This document shows, piece after piece, positions 55,054-63,993 of a stretch of 64,000 bases of DNA. A program made the position numbers and the translations under genes. The notes below the pieces were generated by a model. The model saw only the letters and a list, made by a program, of their open reading frames with translations, had not been told where the DNA came from and did no database searches. Positions within the stretch are counted from its first letter, which is position 1. Every line of letters starts with the position of its first letter. Origin of the DNA: Lachnospiraceae bacterium (GTDB lineage: Bacteria; Bacillota; Clostridia; Lachnospirales; Lachnospiraceae); NCBI GenBank assembly GCA_003862155.1, contig QOUV01000002.1:110008-174007 (forward strand). Direction: 5' to 3'.

Positions 55054-55079
55054 GTCCCGGCTTTGTGCCGGGGCTTTTT
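55054..55079 (+). terminator. Intrinsic terminator after guaB
   Basis: GTCCCGGC (55054-55061) with GCCGGGGC (55067-55074), one G-T pair, loop TTTGT, then five T. Confidence 0.9.
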
Positions 55080-55187
55080 GTCTTTTAAAATTATGATAAT
55101 AAATACAGGTCAGCGAACCGACATCCCAGCTTTTTACAGCAGATGGTTTTACAAATGAAAAAACAAATAATTTATCATTCGCAAACA

Positions 55188-55197
55188 GTGCTATAAT
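55188..55197 (+). promoter_or_regulatory. Extended -10 promoter for ferritin
   Basis: TGCTATAATATC: TG one base before TATAAT (55192-55197), without a good -35 box. No Fur or PerR box could be recognised. Confidence 0.55.
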
Positions 55198-55235
55198 ATC
55201 CATATCAGAACTATTTTTTAGAAAGGAAGGATTCT

Positions 55236-55748
55236 ATGTTAGAGAAAAAAATCAGTGAACTTATTAACACTCAGGTGAACAAGGAATTTTATTCGGCTTA
55301 TCTTTACCTTGATTTCGCCAATTTCTTTGATGATGAAGGACTTGATGGCTTTGCCAACTGGTACGAGATCCAGGCACAGGAAGAGCGCGATCATGCAATG
55401 CTGATGCGCCAGTATCTTATCAATAACGCGGAAAAAGTTACTTTTGACGCGATTGACAAGCCAAACATCGAGAAGAAAGATATAATCACTGTACTCAAGG
55501 CTGCCTACAATCATGAGCAGTATGTCACATCGCTTATCAACACGATCTATGCAGCCGCAGACGCCGCAAAGGATTATCGCACGATGCAGTTCCTTGACTG
55601 GTTCGTCAAAGAGCAGGGCGAGGAAGAGAAGAACGCTGACGATATGATTAAAAAATACGAGCTCTACGGTTCGGATGCAAAGGGACTTTATGCGCTGAAT
55701 CAGGAACTTCTTGGAAGAGCATATACAGCACCTTCGCTTGTTCTCTAA
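55236..55748 (+). CDS. ftnA: Ferritin (FtnA type)
   Basis: 170 residues. Iron-storage protein that assembles in 24-mers and oxidises Fe2+. The ferroxidase residues lie in EFYSAYLYLDFANFF, YEIQAQEERDHAMLM and QGEEEKNADDMI (the E, ExxH and E/Q positions), all intact. Four-helix bundle of normal length. GAAAGGAAGG lies before the ATG. Confidence 0.95.
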   Translation: MLEKKISELINTQVNKEFYSAYLYLDFANFFDDEGLDGFANWYEIQAQEERDHAMLMRQYLINNAEKVTFDAIDKPNIEKKDIITVLKAAYNHEQYVTSLINTIYAAADAAKDYRTMQFLDWFVKEQGEEEKNADDMIKKYELYGSDAKGLYALNQELLGRAYTAPSLVL

Positions 55749-55789
55749 ATTAATTAGCAGAGTCCGCTGAAATTGAAATAGCAGACATT

Positions 55790-55833
55790 AATCCCTGCAG
55801 GCCTTGCATATACAAGGTTTGCAGGGATTTTTC
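55790..55833. terminator. Terminator between ferritin and MATE, probably bidirectional
   Basis: Long imperfect stem (AATCCCTGCAGG...CCTTG with CAAGG...TGCAGGGATT), loop CATATA, five T. The convergent MATE gene ends 20 bases after it. Confidence 0.8.
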
Positions 55834-55852
55834 GGGTGGTGCATCTTTTTTT

Positions 55853-57271
55853 TTACAAGCTCTGAGCGCGCTTCTTCTCCAGCGGCTGTAAGGCCTTGCG
55901 GTCGTAAGAGCGGTACAAAAGCCATGAGAAAAATACGGTCAGTACGTCTGCTGCAAACTCAGCCCAGACGAGTCCGTACATTCCAAATATCGGGTTGAAG
56001 ATCAGCATGAATGGGATGTTGAAGAACAGCTGTCTCATAACGGCGCAGAAGAGTGCGCGGCCGCCGCAGCCCATTGCCTGAAAAACGTACACGTAGTGAA
56101 AACTGATGAACATGAACGTGGTCGCAAGGCAGCGGATTCTGATAAAGCTGGTTCCGTAGCTTATAGTTTGAGGTTCATTTATGAAAATGCCAATGATCTG
56201 CTTAGCGCAGATTTCGTAGAGAACGACAGATCCGATACCAATAACAATACCCACAAATCTTGAAAAATTGATGATTCCGCGCATACGCTTATAATTTCCA
56301 GAGGAGTGGTTGTAGGCAGCGATTGGGAGCATTGCCTGCGCAATACCGATTCCTGCGTTCAGTGGAAGTCTCTCAGCCTTGAGCTCGATTCCGATGGCGG
56401 CGAGTGCGATATCACCATAGCCCGACATCAGACGGTTGATCATCATCTGAGACAGATCAAACAGGAAATTTGAAAGGCACGCTGGAGCTCCGACGCTTAT
56501 TATTCCTTTTATCTGTTCCTTGTTTGGAAGCCCGTGGGGAGACAGCCTCAGGACCGTGGTATGGGAATAGTGTGCTACAGTAATTATAAAATAGATCAGC
56601 GCAGCAGTATTGGAAAGCATCGTAGCGATTCCGGCGCCGAGCACCTCATTTCCCTCTGGAAGGATCACAAACATGAAAAGCGGGTCGAGGAAAACATTCA
56701 AGATTCCGCCCATTGACATGCCAAACCCTGCCTGCTTAGAGCATCCAACAGCACGAAGAAGCTGTGCAAGAGTCAGCTGTGTGATCGTCGGAATTCCGCC
56801 GAGCACAACGACGCAGAACGCGTACTGTCTCGCAAATACGTGGGTCTGGCTGCTGGAGCCGAGTGCCTTAAGAAGCGGATCCATAAAAATAAAAATGCAA
56901 AGTGAAAAAATGGCACTTACTATTATCGCCAGATAAAAAGCGAAAGCGCTTACTTTTGACGCGTCCTTGTCCTTGTGTACTCCGAGCAGCCTCGAAACCA
57001 GAGTTCCTGAACCAACTCCTACGAAATTTGAGATCGAGTTTGACAGGTTAAAAATTGGAAGCACCAGGGAAGCGGCTCCGATCATGTACGGATTGCCTGT
57101 CCTTCCTATGAAAAATGTGTCAGCCAGATTGTAAATAAGAACAACCATCTGTCCGATGATCGTCGGCACCGCCATAGTTGCCAGCGCCTTCGGAATCGAC
57201 ATATCCTCAAAAATTTCGCGGTTATTGCCGTCAGTATTTCCAACTTCTTTCGCCTGATTTCGAGTCTCCAT
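55853..57271 (-). CDS. MATE-family efflux transporter
   Basis: 472 residues, twelve membrane helices as two MatE halves. Starts with SIPKALATMAVPTIIGQMVVLIYNLADTFFIGRTGNPYMIGAASL, typical of DinF/NorM-type MATE transporters that export drugs or cationic metabolites by Na+ or H+ antiport. CTGGAG precedes the ATG. On the minus strand downstream of the pseudouridine synthase, with a 28-base gap, so probably the last gene of an operon with the next two. Confidence 0.93.
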   Translation of the reverse strand: METRNQAKEVGNTDGNNREIFEDMSIPKALATMAVPTIIGQMVVLIYNLADTFFIGRTGNPYMIGAASLVLPIFNLSNSISNFVGVGSGTLVSRLLGVHKDKDASKVSAFAFYLAIIVSAIFSLCIFIFMDPLLKALGSSSQTHVFARQYAFCVVVLGGIPTITQLTLAQLLRAVGCSKQAGFGMSMGGILNVFLDPLFMFVILPEGNEVLGAGIATMLSNTAALIYFIITVAHYSHTTVLRLSPHGLPNKEQIKGIISVGAPACLSNFLFDLSQMMINRLMSGYGDIALAAIGIELKAERLPLNAGIGIAQAMLPIAAYNHSSGNYKRMRGIINFSRFVGIVIGIGSVVLYEICAKQIIGIFINEPQTISYGTSFIRIRCLATTFMFISFHYVYVFQAMGCGGRALFCAVMRQLFFNIPFMLIFNPIFGMYGLVWAEFAADVLTVFFSWLLYRSYDRKALQPLEKKRAQSL

Positions 57272-57299
57272 TTTTAAACTCCAGTATTTTTTCGCAGTC

Positions 57300-58004
57300 T
57301 TATCTGCCTGCGTTTTTCACAAAATCCATCTCTTCGTCATTGAAAAGACGATACTCGCCTTCACTCAGATTTTTGTCGAGTGTGAACGGCCCGATCGACA
57401 GGCGCTTAAGCGCAGTTACCGTACAGCCGACTGCCTCCATCATTCGTTTTACCTGATGAAACCGGCCTTCGCTTATGGTCAGGTTCGCAGTGGTATCGGA
57501 GAGAATTTCGAGAGTGGCCGGTTTGGTCAGATCTTCATCGCCAATATCGACGCCATTTTTGAATTGCTCTATGGCGGATTCGGGGATTTTCCTGTCAACC
57601 GTCAGAAAATATGTCTTGTCGACGTGCTTTTTGGCATGGATCATCCGATGTGAAAAATCGCCGTCATTCGTTATAAGAAGAAGTCCGGTCGTATCTTTGT
57701 CGAGCCTCCCGACCGTAAAAAGGTCCTTAGCCTTGATGTCGTCGTGAAGCAAAGTAAAGACCGTCGGGTTCCTGCCTGAACGGTTCGTGCAGACATATCC
57801 GGCGGCTTTATTCATAAGTATGTAAGTAAATTCGCTGTAGTGCAGATGCTCTCCGAGAAATACGACTTTGGTCTTTATATCGACCTGCGTCTCAGGAGCC
57901 GAGACCTTTTCGCCAGCTACATATGCCGGCGTTTTTTTCAGGGACTTCTTTACCTCTTTGCGCGTCAGCCCAGTGCAGGATGCAATGTATTTATCCAGTC
58001 GCAT
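57300..58004 (-). CDS. RsuA/RluB/RluF-family pseudouridine synthase
   Basis: 234 residues. N-terminal S4 RNA-binding domain (MRLDKYIASCTGLTRKEVKKSLKK) then the synthase domain with the catalytic aspartate in VGRLDKDTTGLLLITNDGDF. The tail SEGRFHQVKRMMEAVGC is the conserved family end. Substrate is either 16S or 23S rRNA; the exact site cannot be told from sequence. CTGGAG lies before the ATG. Spaced 14 bases from the HAD gene. Confidence 0.92.
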   Translation of the reverse strand: MRLDKYIASCTGLTRKEVKKSLKKTPAYVAGEKVSAPETQVDIKTKVVFLGEHLHYSEFTYILMNKAAGYVCTNRSGRNPTVFTLLHDDIKAKDLFTVGRLDKDTTGLLLITNDGDFSHRMIHAKKHVDKTYFLTVDRKIPESAIEQFKNGVDIGDEDLTKPATLEILSDTTANLTISEGRFHQVKRMMEAVGCTVTALKRLSIGPFTLDKNLSEGEYRLFNDEEMDFVKNAGR

Positions 58005-58018
58005 GTAATAACTCCAGA

Positions 58019-58852
58019 TTATTCGCCAAGAATATACTTGTTGATCGCGTAGAGACAGCCGTCGTCGTTGGCTGATGGGATGATAAGGTCGGCTGCGGCT
58101 TTCGCGTGGTCATTCGCATTTCCAACGGCGAGTGCGAGACCGGCGGCCTTAAGCATCGGGATGTCGTTGTCGGCGTCGCCGACTGCGATAGTTTTTTCAA
58201 TTGGAATGTTTAAGAATCTGGCCAGGTCAGAAATCCCAACACCTTTGTGTATGCCCTTCGGAGAGAGTTCGAGTGAAGCGGTCTCTGCGTAAATTCGCTC
58301 GATTGGGAGATTTCTCGCAGCGAGTGCTTCAGAAGTGCGGATGCTCTCTTCACGGCTCGTGTGATAAATGTTTATTTTTTCAATCTGGCCGGAGTTCTCA
58401 CGGATCACAGGAATGATGTCGTCAACGTGCGTTGCAACCGCCGTGTAAAGTGGAACGTAGACGCCCATGCAATAGTGTGTCATGTTCGGAACCTTCGCGC
58501 CTTCGACGATCGAAGCGCCATTTACCATGACCTGTACCATGACATCCCTGTCTTTTATTACGTCAATGATGTCTTCTGTCGCTGAAGCGTCTATAGTGTG
58601 GCGGGCCGTAACTTTTTTTGCAAAATGGTCGTAAACCAGGGCGCCGCTTTCGCAGATGTAATACTGCAGATCCGTAAACTGCTTATCGTACGGGCCAATC
58701 TCAGACACCGGCCGCCCGGTGCAGATCACAACGTATTTTCCGGCTTCGCGGACTTTTTTAAAGGATGCAAGTGTCTTTTCAGATATTGTCTTGTCGCTCC
58801 TCAGGAGCGTATCGTCCATATCCAGGGCGATGAGGTCATATTCATTATTCAT
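58019..58852 (-). CDS. Cof-type HAD hydrolase
   Basis: 277 residues. HAD motif I DMDDTLL (catalytic D-x-D near 11-13), cap type IIB in the middle, motif IV GDADNDIPML. Family members dephosphorylate sugar phosphates or FMN/PLP. First gene of the minus-strand set of three. The start has no obvious ribosome site; the ATG fits the family's N-terminus. Confidence 0.93.
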   Translation of the reverse strand: MNNEYDLIALDMDDTLLRSDKTISEKTLASFKKVREAGKYVVICTGRPVSEIGPYDKQFTDLQYYICESGALVYDHFAKKVTARHTIDASATEDIIDVIKDRDVMVQVMVNGASIVEGAKVPNMTHYCMGVYVPLYTAVATHVDDIIPVIRENSGQIEKINIYHTSREESIRTSEALAARNLPIERIYAETASLELSPKGIHKGVGISDLARFLNIPIEKTIAVGDADNDIPMLKAAGLALAVGNANDHAKAAADLIIPSANDDGCLYAINKYILGE

Positions 58853-58879
58853 GAGGCTTATTTTACATGAATATTTTCA

Positions 58880-58950
58880 AAGATGCAAGACAGCTTGTTG
58901 TAAATTGCGTTATGGACCATTGTAAATGGTTGTCAAACTTTTTGCATCTT
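58880..58950. repeat. Inverted-repeat element upstream of the HAD gene
   Basis: AAGATGCAA (58880-58888) and TTGCATCTT (58942-58950) are perfect inverted repeats; inside is the hairpin ACCATT-GTA-AATGGT (58916-58930). It lies between the HAD start and the IS256 fragment, so it may be an old insertion-sequence end or a leader structure. Confidence 0.4.
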
Positions 58951-58996
58951 CTGAAGCTCTGTACGGATCCCTGCCTGGCAGCTTTTGGGTGCTTTG

Positions 58997-59098
58997 TCAG
59001 TTATGTTCTTTGATGAAATCTTCGAAAGCATCATCACGATTTTCTGAAAGTAACTGTAGAATTTTTTCCTGATTTATTGTAATATTGAGTTGAGCCAT
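58997..59098 (-). pseudogene. IS256-family transposase, N-terminal fragment
   Basis: 33 residues (MAQLNITINQEKILQLLSEN...) with a perfect AAGGAGG ribosome site before the ATG at 59098. This matches the N-terminus of IS256-type transposases, which begin MAQxNITxNQEEILQLLS and normally run to about 400 residues. Here the frame ends after FEDFIKEHN, so the element is a truncated remnant. It lies at the boundary of the more AT-rich cas region, which suggests that a transposon was involved in its arrival or decay. I judge the match from memory of the family, without a search. Confidence 0.6.
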
Positions 59099-59119
59099 TG
59101 ATTCCTCCTTCTAGCTACA

Positions 59120-59149
59120 TTGTTTATTTTCGTCGATTTACATTATACT
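59120..59149 (+). promoter_or_regulatory. Probable promoter of the cas operon
   Basis: TTGTTT (59120-59125), 18-bp spacer, TATACT (59144-59149). The palindrome GAGCCAATGGCTC (59158-59170) lies just after it at the expected transcription start, a possible operator. Confidence 0.5.
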
Positions 59150-59275
59150 AAAAGGTTGAGCCAATGGCTCTTTTCAATTTTGGAATTTGCACCATTATAC
59201 GGACTTTATCATGGCCAGAAAAGAGCAAGACAAAATGTTGTCTTTGAACATGGTTATCTTGTTAATGGAGGGGTT

Positions 59276-61558
59276 ATGGAGTATTTTTCACATACAAGAG
59301 CAGATAAAAATGAATACCTGATAGATCATCTGAAAAATACAGGTGATCTTGCTTCTTTCTTCGCATCGTCATTTGGTGGAAGCGAGATAGCAGAGCAGGC
59401 TGGATTGCTGCATGATCTGGGAAAGCATACGGAAAAATTCCAGGGAGTTTTAGCTGGAATCGTGCATGGCATAGACCATTCTGCTGTTGGGGCAGAATAT
59501 TACTGGAATACTGCCAGTTATGGTGATGAAGAGATTATAAACGACCCATTTTTTGCTCAGATAATATGCAATTCTATTCAAAGCCACCATAGTGATCTTC
59601 ATGGTGAGCTCACTGATAGAGCGCTGGATGATGAAGAATACATGGCTTACCCGGACTTTTCAGAAAAGAAAACCATTACTGATAATCATAAAGAAAACGC
59701 TCTCGCCAGTGAGAAAGAGCTGAATCAGATAACAGACTATGTGAGAGAGAATAATCTGATCAAAATCATTTCAGGAAAAAAACTTCCAAATTCTGATGAG
59801 ATGTTGCCAGAGGCGAAAATGCTATATGAGAGAATGATATATTCGTGTCTTGTAGATGCAGATTATTCATCTACAGCGGCATTTTATGACGACATCGATT
59901 ACAGTGCTTATAAAGAAGAAAAGAAACTTAATCCAAATGATCTCTTAAAAAAACTTGATGATTACCGAGATTATAAGGGTTATGGCAGGTCAGATTCAGG
60001 CCTGAATGGTTTAAGAGATAAAGTATATAGCAGCTGTGCTAAAGCTGGCAGTGAATTGCCGACAGGACTATATACTCTTACGGCTCCTACAGGAACAGGA
60101 AAGACCCATGCTCTTATCAAGTTTGCTTTGGAGCAGGCAAAACGAAATGGTCAGAAACGGATATTTGTAGTTCTTCCATACTTGTCTATTATAGAACAGA
60201 ATGCCTCTGAGTACTGTGATATTTTTGGGAAGGAAAATTGTCTGGAACAGGACAGTCAGTCAGAAATACCAGAAGAAATCAAGCTTTATTCAGACAGGTG
60301 GGACTATCCGATTATCGTAACTACGTCAGTCAGTTTTTTTGAGACACTTTGTGGTGGAGCAGCTCCAAAGGAAAGAAAGCTTCACAATATTTCCAATTCT
60401 GTCATAGTATTTGATGAGGCACAGACACTTCCTTCTTATCTGTTGGATGTGACTATGAAGTCTCTCGAAGCTTTGCCTGAGTATTTTAATACTACAGTTC
60501 TTTTGTCTACAGCTACTCAGCCTGACTATAGATTAAGAAGCAATTTGAATGATTTATGTTTTACGGAGATAATACCGAATGTTCATGACCTTTATAAAGA
60601 ATATGGAAAAATCAGAAAGCTGATAGTTTCATCAGAGGTTAAAAAGCCTTCTACATATGAGGAGCTGGCAGATATATATGATTTAGATCAGCAGTTATTT
60701 GTATTCAATACGACTGGAAAAGCACTTAAAATGTTTAAACTGCTTAAAGAAAAGTATGGTGAGGAGAATTGTTTCCTTCTTTCATCTGCGCTCTGTTCTG
60801 AGCATAAATCAGATACCATAAGGGCTATAAGGGAACGGATTTCAAAAGGACTCAGCTGTTTTGTGTCTGCTACACAGTGTATCGAGGCAGGTGTAGACCT
60901 TGATTTTCCGGTAGGGATGAGGGAGTGTGCGCCGCTTCCATCAATCATTCAGACGGCAGGACGTATTAACAGAAACGGAAACACTATTGGAAAATTTCAT
61001 GTATTTGTACTGGAGGATAATGGTAAAAATGGCTATCCGGGAATCACATATAGAAATGAAAGCTTTGTTACCAGAAATATCATAGAAAAATCTGGACTAG
61101 ATACAAACGATAATAGTTTAATAACTGATTATTATAGAGAGATATATTCAGGGGATGCAGAAGAAAATTCGGATAAAAGTGAGATTACTGAAGCGATAGA
61201 AGAGCTGGATACTCATAAACTGTATGAGAATTATAAACTGATAGAGGATAATGAAGAGCTGAATGTTATTGTTCCATATAAAAGAAAGGAATTTGAGCAG
61301 ATACATCAGCAGCTTTCCTTCCAAAATTATTGCATAACCAAATCAGAGATGAAGGAATCAAGGGTTATGACAGTGAGATTATATGGTAATAAAAAAATAC
61401 ATGAATATTTAGGCAGGCATTGCAGACGGTTATCAGCTAAAAGCAGCGACACAGGCAATGAAATAGGAATTAACTGGTATATAGTTGAGGACGTTGATAT
61501 ATACGATCTAAAGGAAGGATTAATCAAAGAAGAAAAAGAAGGAGGTTTTGTATTTTGA
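59276..61558 (+). CDS. cas3: Cas3 helicase-nuclease, type I-C
   Basis: 760 residues from ATG 59276, where GGAGGGG precedes the codon and the family start MEYFSHT appears; an in-frame TTG at 59120 is too far upstream. N-terminal HD nuclease: LLHDLGKH (H46-D47), then the later SHHSDLHGE. Superfamily 2 helicase: Walker A TAPTGTGKTHAL (about 268-279), DEAQ box (about 380-383), SATQ motif, and QTAGRINRNG near 560. Recruited by Cascade, it nicks and degrades target DNA. The codon use is more AT-rich than in genes up to 58.9 kb. Overlaps cas5 by 4 bases. Confidence 0.95.
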   Translation: MEYFSHTRADKNEYLIDHLKNTGDLASFFASSFGGSEIAEQAGLLHDLGKHTEKFQGVLAGIVHGIDHSAVGAEYYWNTASYGDEEIINDPFFAQIICNSIQSHHSDLHGELTDRALDDEEYMAYPDFSEKKTITDNHKENALASEKELNQITDYVRENNLIKIISGKKLPNSDEMLPEAKMLYERMIYSCLVDADYSSTAAFYDDIDYSAYKEEKKLNPNDLLKKLDDYRDYKGYGRSDSGLNGLRDKVYSSCAKAGSELPTGLYTLTAPTGTGKTHALIKFALEQAKRNGQKRIFVVLPYLSIIEQNASEYCDIFGKENCLEQDSQSEIPEEIKLYSDRWDYPIIVTTSVSFFETLCGGAAPKERKLHNISNSVIVFDEAQTLPSYLLDVTMKSLEALPEYFNTTVLLSTATQPDYRLRSNLNDLCFTEIIPNVHDLYKEYGKIRKLIVSSEVKKPSTYEELADIYDLDQQLFVFNTTGKALKMFKLLKEKYGEENCFLLSSALCSEHKSDTIRAIRERISKGLSCFVSATQCIEAGVDLDFPVGMRECAPLPSIIQTAGRINRNGNTIGKFHVFVLEDNGKNGYPGITYRNESFVTRNIIEKSGLDTNDNSLITDYYREIYSGDAEENSDKSEITEAIEELDTHKLYENYKLIEDNEELNVIVPYKRKEFEQIHQQLSFQNYCITKSEMKESRVMTVRLYGNKKIHEYLGRHCRRLSAKSSDTGNEIGINWYIVEDVDIYDLKEGLIKEEKEGGFVF

Positions 61559-62280
61559 TAGTTTCAGATGAGAATGGAAATCGTGAAATCGTATTGGATG
61601 TCTGGGGAGATTTTGCTCTGTTTACCCGGACAGAATCAAAGGTGGAAAGGAGCACTTATGACATTCCTACGCCGTCAGCAGTCAGAGGCATATTAGAAGC
61701 GATACTATGTAAGCCGGTAGAGTTCAGATATCAGGTTACAGAGATTGATGTTATGAATCCAATCAATACTCTAACTTTTATGAGAAATGAGGTAAAAGTA
61801 AAGGCCGATGCGAAAAAATTAGATTCTATCGATGTAGATGCTGAAAGAACACAGAGACATTCATATATGCTGAAGGATGTCTATTATCGGGTACATGCCC
61901 GAATGATACCTACAGCTGAATATAAAGAAAAAGATGATAAAGCTGAAGAAAAGTTTTACGGTCATTTTGAAAGACGATTGAAGAAAGGCAAATGCTTTTA
62001 TCAACCGTATTTTGGTTCGAAAGAATACATGTGTTTTTTTGATGAGCCGGATGATAGCAGAACGCCAATACAGGAAAGCAGGGACTTAGGGATAGTGCTG
62101 TATGATATATTTGATCAGCATAGACATACCCCAATTGTGACATCAATTAAGAAAGCTGAGAACAATTCTGAATCGTATGCTCCGTCATATTTTCACGCGT
62201 ATATGATAAATGGAATTGTAAAAATACCGGATTATGACAGTTTGGAAGTATTTAAGCAGATCAGACAGAAGGAGGAGTAA
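61555..62280 (+). CDS. cas5c: Cas5c (Cas5d), type I-C pre-crRNA processing endonuclease
   Basis: 241 residues. RAMP-fold: REIVLDVWGDFALFTRTESKVERSTYDIPTPSAVRGILEAI is the I-C Cas5 N-terminus. In type I-C, Cas5 replaces Cas6 in cutting the pre-crRNA, as Cas6 is absent. Starts at TTG 61555 with GGAGG nine bases upstream. Overlaps cas3 by 4 bases and its stop shares a base with the cas8c start. Confidence 0.93.
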   Translation: MIVSDENGNREIVLDVWGDFALFTRTESKVERSTYDIPTPSAVRGILEAILCKPVEFRYQVTEIDVMNPINTLTFMRNEVKVKADAKKLDSIDVDAERTQRHSYMLKDVYYRVHARMIPTAEYKEKDDKAEEKFYGHFERRLKKGKCFYQPYFGSKEYMCFFDEPDDSRTPIQESRDLGIVLYDIFDQHRHTPIVTSIKKAENNSESYAPSYFHAYMINGIVKIPDYDSLEVFKQIRQKEE

Positions 62281-63884
62281 TGTATAAGTCGTTTTATGAT
62301 TTGGCTGTAAATTTCGGACTTGAGCCTACACCGGGATTTAGAAAAAAATTGATCAAGGCTCACATTGTATTAGATGAAGCAGGAAATTATCAGAGAATAT
62401 CTGTATCTGATAGTGAGGAGAAAACGCTTTGCCCTGACAAGCCTTTTCAATTAAAAGGTTTTACAGGAAACTCTTCGGCACAGTTTTTGATAGATTATGC
62501 AATAGTAGTGTTGTATTCTTCTGTGCTTTCAAAGGACAAAAAAGACAAGGATAAAGAGGAAAAAAAGTATATTCCAAAACACAATAACTTTGTCAAACAA
62601 ATACAGATAGGAAGAGAAGAAGGAGTAGGTATCCTAAAACCGATTGCAGACTTTTTTGACCAATATGATTCTGATGAGATAATTCGCGATAAAGTTCTTT
62701 CTGAGCTGGCGAGTTCATCAATAAAGATATCTTCTGACAACATATCTTTTCGTGTAGGAACAAAAAATGTGGAAACAGACTTATCATGGCTTGACTGGTA
62801 CAAACAGAAGGCTGGATTAAGTGAATCGAAAAATGAAACAACTGGTAAATATTTTTCTGAAGTAACTGGTAAAGATATTGTCCCGATTTCAGGCAAATAC
62901 CCTCAGCTGGTTGGTGGAAAGGCGGGATCAGGAATACCTATTTTTTCAAGCTCAATGAGAGGCCCTGGAGATTCACAGTTAGCTGCAACAAAGTCCTATG
63001 GATCTGAATTAGACTGTCCCATGAGTGAGTCTGAAGCAAATACTATTGTAAGTGGATTGGATTTTGTTTTAAATGAAGCAGACCAGTATAATCCTGATTT
63101 TGGCATTTGCTGGTGGTATGATTCAAAAATAAAAAACGATGTGATAAAAACGATGGTTTCGAGATGGCAAAAAAAGAAACCGGGAAAAAAGTCTACCAAA
63201 GATTTACAGGCAGAAGCTCAGGAAAACAGAATAAAAAGCAAAGAGTATAAAGAACTTCTAACAGCTGCTGAAACAGGCCAGATTCCTGAGACGTTTAAAA
63301 GTGATTATAAGTATCACTTAGTGGGTATTTCATTTCCGAGTAAGGGAAGAATGCTGTTCGAGAATGAATACAGCGACACGTATAGAGCTTTATATCAGAA
63401 TCTTAATAAATGGTATGAGGACAGTGCAATTGAGTCGTCATACTTTGATAAAGAGAAAAAGTCTAGTGTCTATTATGATAGGATAATTAAAAATATTTTT
63501 GAAGTACTGTATGCATTGAAGCTTAATAGTAAGGACGGAGGAAAAGATGGAAAGTATACTATGTTTCGAAAGGAAAAATCCGCACTTCTAAAAGCTGTTT
63601 ATGCAGGAGGTCAGATACCCGAACGTTTTTTTAAACTAGCAACTGAGCAATACACCAAATTTATAGGTTTTAATCCTGATGCTAATATTTCTTTGGATAA
63701 ACATATAAGTGAAGTGAATGCTGTTTGTATTTTGGAACTGGAAAAAATATATTTGTTAAGAAATGGAGGATACGAAATGGAAAAAGAACTAACGCCAGAT
63801 AACGATAGCATCGGCTATCAGTGTGGCAGATGGCTTGCTGTCATAGACAAGCTGCAGGATGAATCATTAAAACGTAAATGGTAG
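62280..63884 (+). CDS. cas8c: Cas8c/Csd1, probably C-terminally truncated
   Basis: 534 residues; usual Csd1 proteins are about 560-650. The N-terminus (YKSFYDLAVNFGLEPTPGFRKK) and middle (GSGIPIFSSSMRGPGDSQLAATKSYGSELDCPMSE, LNEADQYNPDFGICWWYD) are typical. Family members end with a region after GRLLAVLDKLQ; here the frame reads GRWLAVIDKLQDESLKRKW and stops, missing perhaps 90-110 residues. This is the large subunit of Cascade for PAM recognition. After it there is no cas7, cas4, cas1 or cas2 in the last 116 bases, but a terminator. Hence likely a decayed locus, though the window ends at 64000. Confidence 0.85.
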   Translation: MYKSFYDLAVNFGLEPTPGFRKKLIKAHIVLDEAGNYQRISVSDSEEKTLCPDKPFQLKGFTGNSSAQFLIDYAIVVLYSSVLSKDKKDKDKEEKKYIPKHNNFVKQIQIGREEGVGILKPIADFFDQYDSDEIIRDKVLSELASSSIKISSDNISFRVGTKNVETDLSWLDWYKQKAGLSESKNETTGKYFSEVTGKDIVPISGKYPQLVGGKAGSGIPIFSSSMRGPGDSQLAATKSYGSELDCPMSESEANTIVSGLDFVLNEADQYNPDFGICWWYDSKIKNDVIKTMVSRWQKKKPGKKSTKDLQAEAQENRIKSKEYKELLTAAETGQIPETFKSDYKYHLVGISFPSKGRMLFENEYSDTYRALYQNLNKWYEDSAIESSYFDKEKKSSVYYDRIIKNIFEVLYALKLNSKDGGKDGKYTMFRKEKSALLKAVYAGGQIPERFFKLATEQYTKFIGFNPDANISLDKHISEVNAVCILELEKIYLLRNGGYEMEKELTPDNDSIGYQCGRWLAVIDKLQDESLKRKW

Positions 63885-63967
63885 ATAACCCGTCACCTTC
63901 AAAAAAAATTCTTGACGCGTTACTATTAAATTTTGACCTTCTTCAGGTTCTCTAAGTTTCAAAAATT

Positions 63968-63993
63968 CCAGCCCTTTCGGGCTGGTTTATTCT
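63968..63993 (+). terminator. Intrinsic terminator at the end of the cas fragment
   Basis: CCAGCCC (63968-63974), loop TTTC, GGGCTGG (63979-63985), then TTTATTCTT. It would stop transcription before any further cas gene. Confidence 0.8.

Noticed and set aside
59120..59275. Longer Cas3 from TTG 59120
   Set aside because: The TTG coincides with the putative -35 box, and the extension does not resemble Cas3; ATG 59276 has a ribosome site.
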